The notes under the pieces are model-generated. The model made no database searches. It was given only the letters and a program-made list of their open reading frames with translations, and was not told the DNA's origin. Source: Bacteroidales bacterium (lineage in GTDB: Bacteria; Bacteroidota; Bacteroidia; Bacteroidales; UBA932). From it: 22,231 nt of DNA. The stretch lies in the NCBI GenBank assembly GCA_004552965.1, contig SFMU01000033.1, positions 1 to 22,231 of the forward strand. The letters run 5' to 3'. Positions 7,153-15,218 of the stretch are shown piece by piece. A program made the translations under genes and the position numbers. How positions within the stretch are numbered: the stretch's first letter is position 1; each line of letters begins with the position of its first letter.

Positions 7153-10100
7153 TCACTTTCGCGTCTCGATCTGGACAGGTCCCAGAAGGCCTGACGGACG
7201 TAGAGGCTCTGTGGCAGAACGGAAAGTCATCACGGTGTGGGTGAACTTTCCGGCATCGCCGCGCTGATCTCCGATCATCCTGTTGACCCACAGGTTGGCC
7301 ACGGTGACTTCCAGTTCGTTGTCACCCTCCCGGACTGCCGAGGAGATGTCCACCTTCCAAGGCTGTTTCCAGACTATTCCGAGATCCTGTCCGTTCAGTC
7401 TGACCTCAGCGATATTGCAGACGTTGCCCAGACACAGCCAGGTGCTCTCCCCTATCGCGGAAGCATCCAGACTGATTGTCTTTGAATATGTCGCTGTGCC
7501 GGAATAATACCTGATGAAGAGATTCTCATCCAGGCTCCAGTCCTTCAGACCATCGAAGACTGTCTTCTCCGGCGCTCCCATGCCACAGTCGAATGCGACC
7601 TCCCAGGAACCCGTTACAGGGATGGCAGTAACCTCAGGAACAGGCAGTTCCACCTTGTCCGATGCAGCCTTTTTCCGGAAGACCACGAACAGGGCATCCT
7701 CCTGGTCGAAATGCAGGCTGACTATTGTCCGACCGCCTTCGATCCTGTAAGATGCCGGCCTGATGGTGCCATCGACGGCATTCCAGATTTCCGGCTCAAG
7801 ACCGGTCACATTGAAGGAAGCTTCGATGTCTTCCACATTCCTGGTCCTGGAATCGAGCCAATAGATGTGGACTCCGTCGAAGATGCGATGGACGAAGAGA
7901 TACTTCGAATCCGGAGAAGGTGAGGTCAAGGTCACATCGGCTCTGCAGCCCTCGGCCTTGACAACCGAATCGAGGTCGGAAGTGGCATAGACGCGGCCTT
8001 TCCCATATTCAGTCACAGGATTGCCGCTCCAGAGCTTGCTGATGACAGAGTCGAAACGCGCGATGTCATCCGAGAGACTTGGGGTAGCGACCGGACGCGG
8101 TCCGACAAGGACAGCGCCATCGCCGACAAGCTCCAGAAGGGCTTCGGCGACAGGCAGAGACATCATTCGTGCATTCTCTCCGAGGGCCACAATACGGTAG
8201 GAGGCGCCGGACGGAGCGACGATTCTTCCGCCTCTGACCTTCAGGTCATTGATAATGGCATCCGCATTGACGAAATCGAAATTGTACCCTTCCGGAATCT
8301 GTGGAAGGGAATCCCGGTAGAGGAAGGTGACATTGTTGTCCTCTCCGAAATAATAGAGTATGTCGGCCACAAACTGTCCCTGCTGCAGCAGGAAACAGCT
8401 TCTGGACAGATAGCTCATCCATGCGCGGGACTGCTCAGCCCAGGTGTCATGCCGGTTGAACCACTGGCCGAACCAGTCCAGGGTGAGGCCTGGCTTGAAA
8501 TCATCCAGAGGCTGGTGCGCGCTTTCGTGAATTATGAAGCGGTTGAGTCCGTTGGCCATCAGCAGGTCTGCCCTCTCCTTGAGGATTTCCGGATAGGTGC
8601 CCCAGGCATTCCCGGCCTGGGTGAGGGACTCCGCGGCGACATATTTCTTCCCGTAGAGATGGGCCACGGAGGCGGACTCCCGGCAGTCGGCGCCAGAGGC
8701 TCCGATAGCGAGGATATTGGAAGGATCGCCCGTCCACATTGCAGACATAGGGATGGCGGCGTTCTTCTTGACCCTCATTCCATCGGCGACAAAAGCTCTC
8801 ACAAGTTCATGAGACTCGGTGTAACGCTCGAGACCGTGTTCTTTCAGGACCTCGGTAAGAAGGTCATAATGATTGACTGCGACAAGTTCCGCAATGGTCC
8901 TGCGGAAATCCCACAGGAACCTGTCCGAAGATTCAGGCGACTCTATCACATAGCCGGCCAGGGCAGGAAGCCATTTCAGCAGGTCGTAGCCGCAAACTTC
9001 CCGGAAGGCTTCGAACATCTTCGGGGTCCAGTTCAGGCATCCGGCCTCCCAGCTGTCGAACATCAGATAGTGGATGCCCTTCTTGCCCATCAGACCTCCG
9101 GCGGCATCCTTGTACATCGAGATGTAGTGCTCGATATAGTCCCTGACAGCGTCTGCATCAAGTTTGTCGACCTCGAGACCGGTAGCCTCCGGAGAGGCAG
9201 GGCTGTTCTGGTGGCCTGTGAGTGAATATCCGAACCGCAGAATCTTCCAGCAGCCTTCTTCCGGAGTCCAGCGGAGATGTCCCTGAGCATCGACTTTGTC
9301 CGTCAGATCGATGACTTCGCTCAGGAGAGGGGCTCCCTCGCACGAGGCTGACGGAGAGTCATACAGGTCACCTGCAGGAAAGAAGCCGGCCTTTTCGATG
9401 TAGCGGCTGACACGCGGGGATGAGAAAAGATTGAACTCGGCCACCTGCACACCGGATGCATTGGCGGCCGGAGTCCCTATCCCTCTCCGGTTCGCCTGGG
9501 CGAAATAGGAGTTCAAGGCAGTCTGCTGATCGGCCAATCTCAAACGGAAATACCTGGCGGTCACCGGTTTGAAGGACAAGGTTGCAATCCTGAAGACCTT
9601 TCCGGAGGTGGTTGTCACAGGGGTGAAAGTGACACCGTCATCGCTGTACTCCAGCACAGCAAGGTCGTCACCCTGTGAGAGAACCCTGGCAGTGAAATCG
9701 TCGTAGATGCCCTGCATGATGTCAGCGCCGAAAATGGTCTGCGGCTCATCGAATTCGTACTGGATCCATGCTCCATCCGGTCCGTAAGGCAGTTCGGAAA
9801 CGTCCGTCATCCGTCCGTTGGTCAGCTGCTCCAGAGTGAAATCGCCTCCGCTGCAGGTCAGTTTCGGAGAAAGACCGGCAGGGGAAGGGGCCGGGACGCG
9901 GAAGGCAAGCACAGCGATATCTTCGTAATATTCAGGTATTTCTCCCTCTTTTTCGGCTACAGGAATATCCTGGAAATTGCCACTCGTGACTGGAGGATGA
10001 GGAAGGATGCCATCATATTCAATGCCACCGGTCGCGTCAGTCTCGCTCCAGACAAGCTTTTTCATCGCCTGGTGAGGCTCCACCCAAGGTCCGCCGGTTT

Positions 10101-10497
10101 CGCTCCACCCCGGAGAGCCGGCGACAGCAGTCTCCATCCCGTAGCTCTCTGCCTTGCGGATGCAGGCTTCGAATATGCTCTTCCACTCGTCGGACATGTA
10201 GGTGACCCTGTGGTCGACGATCTGGGGAGTGGTCAGTCCGGCATCGAAGACATGGAAACCTCCGACTCCGACGCGGTGCATCCATTCGATGTCTGCCATT
10301 GCGCCTTCCATGGTCACGTTGCCGTTCATCCAGTGCCACCAGACCCGTGGCCTGGCATCGTCAGGAGGCGAAAGAAAGCCTTCCTCCAGAGCGCGGGAGG
10401 CAGAAGCAGAGGGTTGTCTCACGGATGACTCCGTGCAGGAAACAAAGGCGGCAAGAATTGCCAGTGTGACGAAAATGTTCCGGTTCATTACAATCAT
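7153..10497 (-). CDS. GH106-type glycosidase lipoprotein (putative alpha-L-rhamnosidase)
   Basis: A 1114-residue protein of the glycosyl hydrolase 106 type, a family known for inverting alpha-L-rhamnosidases of Bacteroidota that act on pectic and plant glycans. The hallmark block right after the leader is present: PPDDARPRVWWHW then a DIEWMHRVGVGGFHVFD stretch. Around residues 220-330 an inserted discoidin-like (F5/8 C) segment appears (ITYEF-type strands ending in ARYFRLRL). The TIM-barrel region follows (about 430-750), and the C-terminal 130 residues form a jelly-roll with TWLCLGNV and LNGQDLGIVWKQPW. The signal sequence ends in FVSC, so it should be a lipoprotein on the cell envelope. M4 (at 10488) is an equally good start and gives a more standard signal peptide. 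It is 56 bases after Tex, with no promoter match in the gap, so probably the last gene of that run. I cannot assign its catalytic acids confidently, and rhamnose specificity is inferred from the family. Confidence 0.85.
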   Translation of the reverse strand: MIVMNRNIFVTLAILAAFVSCTESSVRQPSASASRALEEGFLSPPDDARPRVWWHWMNGNVTMEGAMADIEWMHRVGVGGFHVFDAGLTTPQIVDHRVTYMSDEWKSIFEACIRKAESYGMETAVAGSPGWSETGGPWVEPHQAMKKLVWSETDATGGIEYDGILPHPPVTSGNFQDIPVAEKEGEIPEYYEDIAVLAFRVPAPSPAGLSPKLTCSGGDFTLEQLTNGRMTDVSELPYGPDGAWIQYEFDEPQTIFGADIMQGIYDDFTARVLSQGDDLAVLEYSDDGVTFTPVTTTSGKVFRIATLSFKPVTARYFRLRLADQQTALNSYFAQANRRGIGTPAANASGVQVAEFNLFSSPRVSRYIEKAGFFPAGDLYDSPSASCEGAPLLSEVIDLTDKVDAQGHLRWTPEEGCWKILRFGYSLTGHQNSPASPEATGLEVDKLDADAVRDYIEHYISMYKDAAGGLMGKKGIHYLMFDSWEAGCLNWTPKMFEAFREVCGYDLLKWLPALAGYVIESPESSDRFLWDFRRTIAELVAVNHYDLLTEVLKEHGLERYTESHELVRAFVADGMRVKKNAAIPMSAMWTGDPSNILAIGASGADCRESASVAHLYGKKYVAAESLTQAGNAWGTYPEILKERADLLMANGLNRFIIHESAHQPLDDFKPGLTLDWFGQWFNRHDTWAEQSRAWMSYLSRSCFLLQQGQFVADILYYFGEDNNVTFLYRDSLPQIPEGYNFDFVNADAIINDLKVRGGRIVAPSGASYRIVALGENARMMSLPVAEALLELVGDGAVLVGPRPVATPSLSDDIARFDSVISKLWSGNPVTEYGKGRVYATSDLDSVVKAEGCRADVTLTSPSPDSKYLFVHRIFDGVHIYWLDSRTRNVEDIEASFNVTGLEPEIWNAVDGTIRPASYRIEGGRTIVSLHFDQEDALFVVFRKKAASDKVELPVPEVTAIPVTGSWEVAFDCGMGAPEKTVFDGLKDWSLDENLFIRYYSGTATYSKTISLDASAIGESTWLCLGNVCNIAEVRLNGQDLGIVWKQPWKVDISSAVREGDNELEVTVANLWVNRMIGDQRGDAGKFTHTVMTFRSATEPLRPSGLLGPVQIETRK

Positions 10498-10541
10498 GTG
10501 GTTTGAAAGATGATGGGCGCCTCTGACGCGTCCAGATAATC

Positions 10542-10566
10542 ATGCCATCAGGACTATGCCATCAGG
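10542..10566. repeat. Tandem 14-bp duplication at the Tex stop codon
   Basis: ATGCCATCAGG occurs at 10542-10552 and again at 10556-10566, separated by 3 bases. The repeat spans the Tex stop codon. Either copy would end Tex after the same Leu-Met-Ala, so the duplication is neutral for the protein. Confidence 0.8.
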
Positions 10567-12671
10567 TCAAGCGAGATCCTTTTCCTGTCCAGATCCACAT
10601 CCAGGACTCTGACGCGGACAGTCTGGTGCAGTTTCAGCTTCTTTCCGTGCATCCTAGAGACGTGTACAAGACCGTTTTCATGGATTCCGATGTCCACGAA
10701 AGCCCCGAAAGCAGTGACATTCGTGACTATCCCCGGAAGTTCCATCCCCGGTTTGAGGTCATCGATTTCATGGATGTCATCGGCGAAACTGAACTCCTGC
10801 GCAGACTGACGGGGATCCAGACCGGGCTTGGCGAGCTCCTTCAGGATGTCGTTGACAGTAGGCAGACCGAAGTCTCCCTCGACATAATCCTCAGGACGGA
10901 TGCGGGCTATGAGTTCTTCATTGCCGACCAGACTGCTGGCAGTCACTCCCAGGTCACTGGCCATCCTGTCCACTATGTGGTAGCACTCCGGATGGACGGC
11001 AGAATTGTCCAGAGGATTCTCTGCGTCACGGATTCTCAGGAAGCCGGCGCACTGTTCGAAGGCCTTGGGGCCGAGTTTCGGGACCTCACGCAGCTGCCTG
11101 CGCGACTTGAAGCCACCGATGGAAGACCTGAAGGATACTATGTTGGAGGCTAGCGCAGGACCGATTCCGGAGACATAGCTCAGCAGATACGGGCTCGCCG
11201 TGTTGACATTCACTCCGACACTGTTGACGCAGGCAGCCACAGTGTTGTCCAGTTTCTCGCGCAGGAGTCCCTGGTCCACATCATGCTGGTACTGTCCCAC
11301 GCCGAGGGACTTCGGATCTATCTTGACCAGTTCGGCGAGAGGGTCCATCAGCCTGCGTCCGATGGACACAGCCCCGCGGACAGTGACATCCTCGTCGGGA
11401 AACTCTTTCCTGGCGACCTCGGATGCCGAATATATCGACGCACCGTCCTCACTCACGGTGTAGACCTTGACATTGTCCGGGATTCCGACCCTCTTGATGA
11501 AATCTTCCGTCTCGCGGGAGGCAGTGCCGTTGCCGATGGCGATGGCCTCGACGGCATATTCCTCAACCATCGAAGAGACGGCCATTATCGACTTGACCTT
11601 CTGATTCTGAGGAGGATGAGGATAGATGATCTCGTGGTGGAGAAGGTTGCCGTGCTCGTCAAGGCAGGCTATCTTGCAGCCGTTTCTGAATCCCGGGTCG
11701 ATCGCCATCGTCCTCTTCTGGCCCACCGGAGGAGAAAGCAGGAGCTGGGCAAGATTGTCTCCGAAGACAGCCACAGACTCCTTGTCGGCCTTTTCCTTGG
11801 CCTCCTTGATGACCTCGTTGGTGATGGATGGCTCGAGCAGACGTTTGAAAGCATCATCCACGGCCTGCCTCAGCTGATCTGCAAGCTTGGGGCCGGGATA
11901 CCTGTGCTCCTGACAGAAATCATAGTAGATCCTGTTGCCGCATTTCTGCGGATCCGTGTCCAGACCGACGCTGAGAAAGCCCTCGTTCTGGGCTCTGAGG
12001 ATGGCCAGGAGATTGTGCGAAGGAATCTTCTGCAGAGGCATCGAGAAATTGAAATAGGAACGGTACTTGGATGCCTCGGGAGAGGAGGAAGCAGCCTTGG
12101 TGGCCTTGGTCTCTATCCTTCTTGCCCTGAAGGCCTGGCGGAGAGAGTTCCTGACCTGCGCCGATTCCGAGAGCCGTTCGGCAATTATGTCCCTTGCCCC
12201 GGCGAGTGCCTCCTGGACAGAAGACACTTCCCCTTTCACGTACTTTGCAGCTTCAGCCTCCGGATCCTTGAGGGATACATTCCACATTCTGTCGGCAAGG
12301 GGTTCCAGCCCGTTCTCCCTGGCCACGGTGGCCCTGGTCCGGCGCTTCGGCCGGAAAGGGAGGTAGAGGTCCTCGAGCTCACCGGCAACCACGCAGTCCT
12401 CTATCCGCTTGCGGAGTTCCGGAGTCAGCGCGTCCTTGGACTCTATGGTTGAAAGGATGCCTTCCTTTCTCTTCTCCATTTCTGTGAAAACCAGAGTCCA
12501 ATGCTGGATCTCAGCCACCTGGGCATCGTCCAGACCGCCGGTCTTCTCCTTCCTGTAACGGCTGATGAACGGAATGGTGTTGCCTTCTTCGAACAGGTGG
12601 ACACAATTCTCCACCTGCCAGTCCTTCACGCCGACTTTGCCGGCTATGCACTTGATGTAGATCTCTTTCAT
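10554..12671 (-). CDS. tex: Tex family RNA-binding transcription accessory protein
   Basis: A 705-residue Tex/YhgF protein, a conserved nucleic-acid-binding factor linked to transcription and RNA metabolism in the cytoplasm. All domains are in order: the N-terminal helical region with EEGNTIPFISRYRKEKTGGLDD (split here as EEGNTIPFISRYRK at 28-41 and EKTGGLDD at 42-49), the YELYLPFRPKR-type loop near 100-110, a YqgF/RNase H-like domain from about 318 (MAIDPGFRNG), the helix-hairpin-helix pair (about 475-560, with VNTASPYLLSYVSGIGP and LREVPKLGPKAFEQCAGF), and a C-terminal S1 domain (about 635-705, ending LDRKRISLDL). Length is slightly under that of proteobacterial Tex but normal for Bacteroidota. 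It starts 15 bases after the ClC stop codon, so the two are probably co-transcribed. The 3' end carries a small tandem duplication across the stop codon that does not change the product. Confidence 0.95.
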   Translation of the reverse strand: MKEIYIKCIAGKVGVKDWQVENCVHLFEEGNTIPFISRYRKEKTGGLDDAQVAEIQHWTLVFTEMEKRKEGILSTIESKDALTPELRKRIEDCVVAGELEDLYLPFRPKRRTRATVARENGLEPLADRMWNVSLKDPEAEAAKYVKGEVSSVQEALAGARDIIAERLSESAQVRNSLRQAFRARRIETKATKAASSSPEASKYRSYFNFSMPLQKIPSHNLLAILRAQNEGFLSVGLDTDPQKCGNRIYYDFCQEHRYPGPKLADQLRQAVDDAFKRLLEPSITNEVIKEAKEKADKESVAVFGDNLAQLLLSPPVGQKRTMAIDPGFRNGCKIACLDEHGNLLHHEIIYPHPPQNQKVKSIMAVSSMVEEYAVEAIAIGNGTASRETEDFIKRVGIPDNVKVYTVSEDGASIYSASEVARKEFPDEDVTVRGAVSIGRRLMDPLAELVKIDPKSLGVGQYQHDVDQGLLREKLDNTVAACVNSVGVNVNTASPYLLSYVSGIGPALASNIVSFRSSIGGFKSRRQLREVPKLGPKAFEQCAGFLRIRDAENPLDNSAVHPECYHIVDRMASDLGVTASSLVGNEELIARIRPEDYVEGDFGLPTVNDILKELAKPGLDPRQSAQEFSFADDIHEIDDLKPGMELPGIVTNVTAFGAFVDIGIHENGLVHVSRMHGKKLKLHQTVRVRVLDVDLDRKRISLDLMA

Positions 12672-12686
12672 GTGGTCAAAAAGGGA

Positions 12687-14501
12687 TCAGTCCTGGGAAA
12701 CCATCTTGAGTTCGCTCCTGTAGACTGAGAATATCTTGGACTTGGAAACGAAACCTATGTAGGTTCTGTCCTGCTTGACGACAGGCAGGTTCCAAGCATC
12801 GGTTATTTCGAATTTCTTCATCACGACATCCATCTTGTCGTCCTCGTAGACATATTCCTCTGCGCTCTTCATGTAATTGTACACGAAGGTAGTCTTCTGA
12901 AGCTCGGGACGGAACATGTATTTGCGGATGTCGGCAAGGGAAACATAGCCCTGGAAACGGTTGCGCGAATCAAGTACCGGGAATATGTTCCTGTTGGACT
13001 CTGCCACCACCTTCACGAGACTCTCGAAAGGAGCATCGATCTCCACGGTGGAGAAATCCTTCTCTATGACATCGCTGACCTTCATCAGGGTCAGCACGGC
13101 CTGGTCCGAATCGTGGGTGAGCAGTTCACCCTTCTGGGCGATACGCTTGGTGTAGATCGAGAACTTTTCGACGACCCGGGTGGTACCGAAAGCGATGGTT
13201 GCCGTAAGGATCAGCGGGAGGAACAGATCGTAGCCGCCGGAAATCTCGGCGATGAGGAAGATCGCGGTCATCGGAGCCTGCATCACACCGGCCATCAGCC
13301 CGGCCATCCCCACAAGGACGAAATTCTGCTCTGGCACGGTCAGCGAGGTTCCTGAAAGGACAAGATTGAAAGATCTCGCAACCACGAATCCGGCGATTGC
13401 GCCGATGAAAAGGGTCGGACCGAAAGTACCTCCGACACCTCCGCCCGCATTGGTCAGGGTCATCGAGAAGACCTTGAGAATGAGGATCAGGAGAAAGAAC
13501 ACCGGGACCGCCCAGACACTGTCCGTCATGAATGCCAGCGGAGTCTGCCCGTCAAGGCTGAGTTCGGTACCGTTGAGAAGGGCTCCGAGAGAACCGTAGC
13601 CTTCTCCGTAGAGAGGCGGGAAGAGGAAGATGAGGATTCCCAGCCCCATGGCGCAGAGAACCCATTTCAGATAGGGGTTCTTCATCCTTCCGATCTTGTC
13701 TTCCAGCCACAGCGTGGTACGGATGAAATAGATGGAGCATCCCCCGCAGAACAGGCCCAGGATGATGTAGAACGGAATATTCCTGAGGTCGAAAGGAGTC
13801 AGCGTGCACTGGAATGGGGTGTCCTGCCCGAGGAATATGTAGGAAATCACCGTTGCCGAGACTGTCGAGATCAGCAGCGGCATCATCGAAGTCATCGAGA
13901 TGTTGAACAGGAGGATCTCCAGGACGAAGAGGACTCCGGCAAGAGGGGCTTTGAATATTCCGGCGACCGCGGCGGCGGCTCCACAGCCCAGGAGGATGGT
14001 CATGTTCCTGTAGGACATACCCATGTACCGGGCGAAGTTGGATCCGATGGCGGCTCCGGTGTAGACGATAGGCGCCTCGGCTCCGACCGAACCTCCGAAC
14101 CCGATAGTCACGGAACTGGCGGCCACGGAAGACCACATGTTGTGGGGACGGATCCTGGACTCATTCTTGGAAACGGCCTGCAGTACCTTTGTGACTCCGT
14201 GCCCGATCCCGTCCTTGATGACGAATCTGCAGAAGAGCATGGCAAGGAGCATTCCTATTCCGGGAATAACGATGTAGAAGGCGGCTCCCAGGCTGTCGGC
14301 GAAAGAGTCGGAAAGCCCTTCCTGGATCCATTCGACAAGTTTCTTCAGGATAACAGCCGCCAGACCGGAAAGAACTCCCACGACAAAACTCATGATCAGG
14401 AGCAGGTTGTGCTCGGAGATTCTCTTGAGCCTCTCGCGGATGGAGTGTCCCAACGGACGTTTTACCCTTTCGTTCTTTGGCATGTTACCGGACTTTGGCA
14501 T
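12687..14501 (-). CDS. ClC-type chloride channel/antiporter with CBS domains
   Basis: An inner-membrane anion transporter of 604 residues with about ten hydrophobic helical segments (35-450) and two C-terminal CBS domains (about 460-600), which usually sense adenine nucleotides. The ClC signatures are recognisable: GHGVT at 100-104 (the GSGIP region), GSVGAEAP at 137-144 with the gating glutamate E142, GGTFGPTLFIGA in the second half, and a tyrosine in FSIYTKRI at the end of the membrane domain. At the internal proton-glutamate position (E203 of the E. coli protein) there is I196, after E195. It is thus not obvious whether this is an H+/Cl- exchanger or a channel. The first ATG (14501) lies within about a base or two of the predicted transcription start, so M7 (14483) may be the real start; the two starts lie in a short repeated MPKS/MPKN sequence. 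Tex follows after 15 bases. Confidence 0.93.
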   Translation of the reverse strand: MPKSGNMPKNERVKRPLGHSIRERLKRISEHNLLLIMSFVVGVLSGLAAVILKKLVEWIQEGLSDSFADSLGAAFYIVIPGIGMLLAMLFCRFVIKDGIGHGVTKVLQAVSKNESRIRPHNMWSSVAASSVTIGFGGSVGAEAPIVYTGAAIGSNFARYMGMSYRNMTILLGCGAAAAVAGIFKAPLAGVLFVLEILLFNISMTSMMPLLISTVSATVISYIFLGQDTPFQCTLTPFDLRNIPFYIILGLFCGGCSIYFIRTTLWLEDKIGRMKNPYLKWVLCAMGLGILIFLFPPLYGEGYGSLGALLNGTELSLDGQTPLAFMTDSVWAVPVFFLLILILKVFSMTLTNAGGGVGGTFGPTLFIGAIAGFVVARSFNLVLSGTSLTVPEQNFVLVGMAGLMAGVMQAPMTAIFLIAEISGGYDLFLPLILTATIAFGTTRVVEKFSIYTKRIAQKGELLTHDSDQAVLTLMKVSDVIEKDFSTVEIDAPFESLVKVVAESNRNIFPVLDSRNRFQGYVSLADIRKYMFRPELQKTTFVYNYMKSAEEYVYEDDKMDVVMKKFEITDAWNLPVVKQDRTYIGFVSKSKIFSVYRSELKMVSQD

Positions 14502-14525
14502 ATTCCTGCAAAATTAATATTTTTG
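14494..14525 (+). promoter_or_regulatory. Promoter of the anchored hydrolase/oxidoreductase pair
   Basis: TTTG at 14494-14497 and TATTTTTG at 14518-14525 are separated by exactly 20 bases, a full consensus match. The predicted start is near 14532, about 53 bases before the ATG at 14585. The -33 element lies inside the first codons of the divergent ClC gene. Confidence 0.7.
14509..14516 (-). promoter_or_regulatory. -7 element of the ClC gene
   Basis: On the minus strand TAATTTTG matches TAnnTTTG; 20 bases upstream is TTTT rather than TTTG. Transcription would start at about 14502-14504, directly at the first ATG. It is interleaved with the rightward promoter, so the two polymerases would compete for the site. 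Confidence 0.5.
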
Positions 14526-14584
14526 TGGATAGAGTGAAAATTTTGCCTCAAGTTTCACAAGTGCGAAACTTTAATCATTCCACC

Positions 14585-15217
14585 ATGAAAAAAGTCATAA
14601 TTTCGGTCATCATCCTGATTGTGCTTGCCCTGCTTTCCGTCCTCGGCATAAGACTCGTCAATGAAGGAAGCCCGCGCAGTCACGAAACGACAAGGGAGGG
14701 CACGGAGATCATCAGCGAGGCCCTAAGCTGGTACAGAGGCGGAGAAAAGATCTCGGGAAAGATCTTCAAACCTTGCGATGAAAACGGGGTCTTCGACACC
14801 TCTTTCGGAGCAAGACCGCTGGTTGTCTTCTTCCACGACCCCATGAAGCCAGCCTCAGCCGGGAAACTGATTGCCCGACTGGTACCGATGGGGGTTATCG
14901 GCTACAGCGTGGACTGCCCGGCCAAAGCGGAAGACATGTCATTTCTCATCAGCAAGATGGGAAAGCAGGAATATGTCGACAAGGACAGGATCTTCATCAT
15001 TGCGGACTCCTCTTCCTCCGACAAGGCCGTCAATGCCTTGCTGAAAGTCGGGAGAAAGACCGCAGGAGCAATCCTTCTGGAGCCCCGGCTTCAAGGAAAG
15101 GCGGCAGTCACAGTTGACAGGCATGGAGCTGAACTTCTGGTTGTGACTGAAGAACAGAGCGCCGACGCATTCGGGCTGATTACGGATTACATGGAAGAAA
15201 GAGGGGCGTTCAAGTAG
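14585..15217 (+). CDS. Membrane-anchored alpha/beta-hydrolase-like protein
   Basis: A 210-residue protein of unknown function. Residues about 5-24 form one hydrophobic helix after MKK, so it is anchored or exported with the rest outside the cytoplasm. The remainder follows an alpha/beta-hydrolase layout: RPLVVFFHD at 77-85 (the HG oxyanion region), and VDKDRIFIIADSSSS at 131-145, which aligns with the usual VDPDRIGIIGHSMGG nucleophile elbow. The elbow glycines are replaced (A140, S144), although a serine remains at the nucleophile position (S142). No histidine that could complete a triad is seen after the LLVVTEE strand, so it is likely non-catalytic. I chose the ATG at 14585 because it lies 53 bases after a consensus promoter and starts a good membrane segment; the longer upstream frame has no such features. 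The next gene begins one base after its stop codon, so the two are coupled. Fold assignment is from pattern only. Confidence 0.75.
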   Translation: MKKVIISVIILIVLALLSVLGIRLVNEGSPRSHETTREGTEIISEALSWYRGGEKISGKIFKPCDENGVFDTSFGARPLVVFFHDPMKPASAGKLIARLVPMGVIGYSVDCPAKAEDMSFLISKMGKQEYVDKDRIFIIADSSSSDKAVNALLKVGRKTAGAILLEPRLQGKAAVTVDRHGAELLVVTEEQSADAFGLITDYMEERGAFK

Positions 15218-15218
15218 T

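Noticed and set aside
8449..9225. Plus-strand frame of 258 codons opposite GH106
   Set aside because: No domain or promoter, and the GH106 frame is uninterrupted.
11283..12452. Plus-strand frame of 389 codons opposite Tex
   Set aside because: Tex domains are intact over the whole span; the frame is a by-product of high GC and codon bias.
14477..14584. Extended N-terminus of the anchored hydrolase-like protein
   Set aside because: The extension crosses the predicted promoter and precedes the RNA start; the ATG at 14585 begins a proper membrane anchor.
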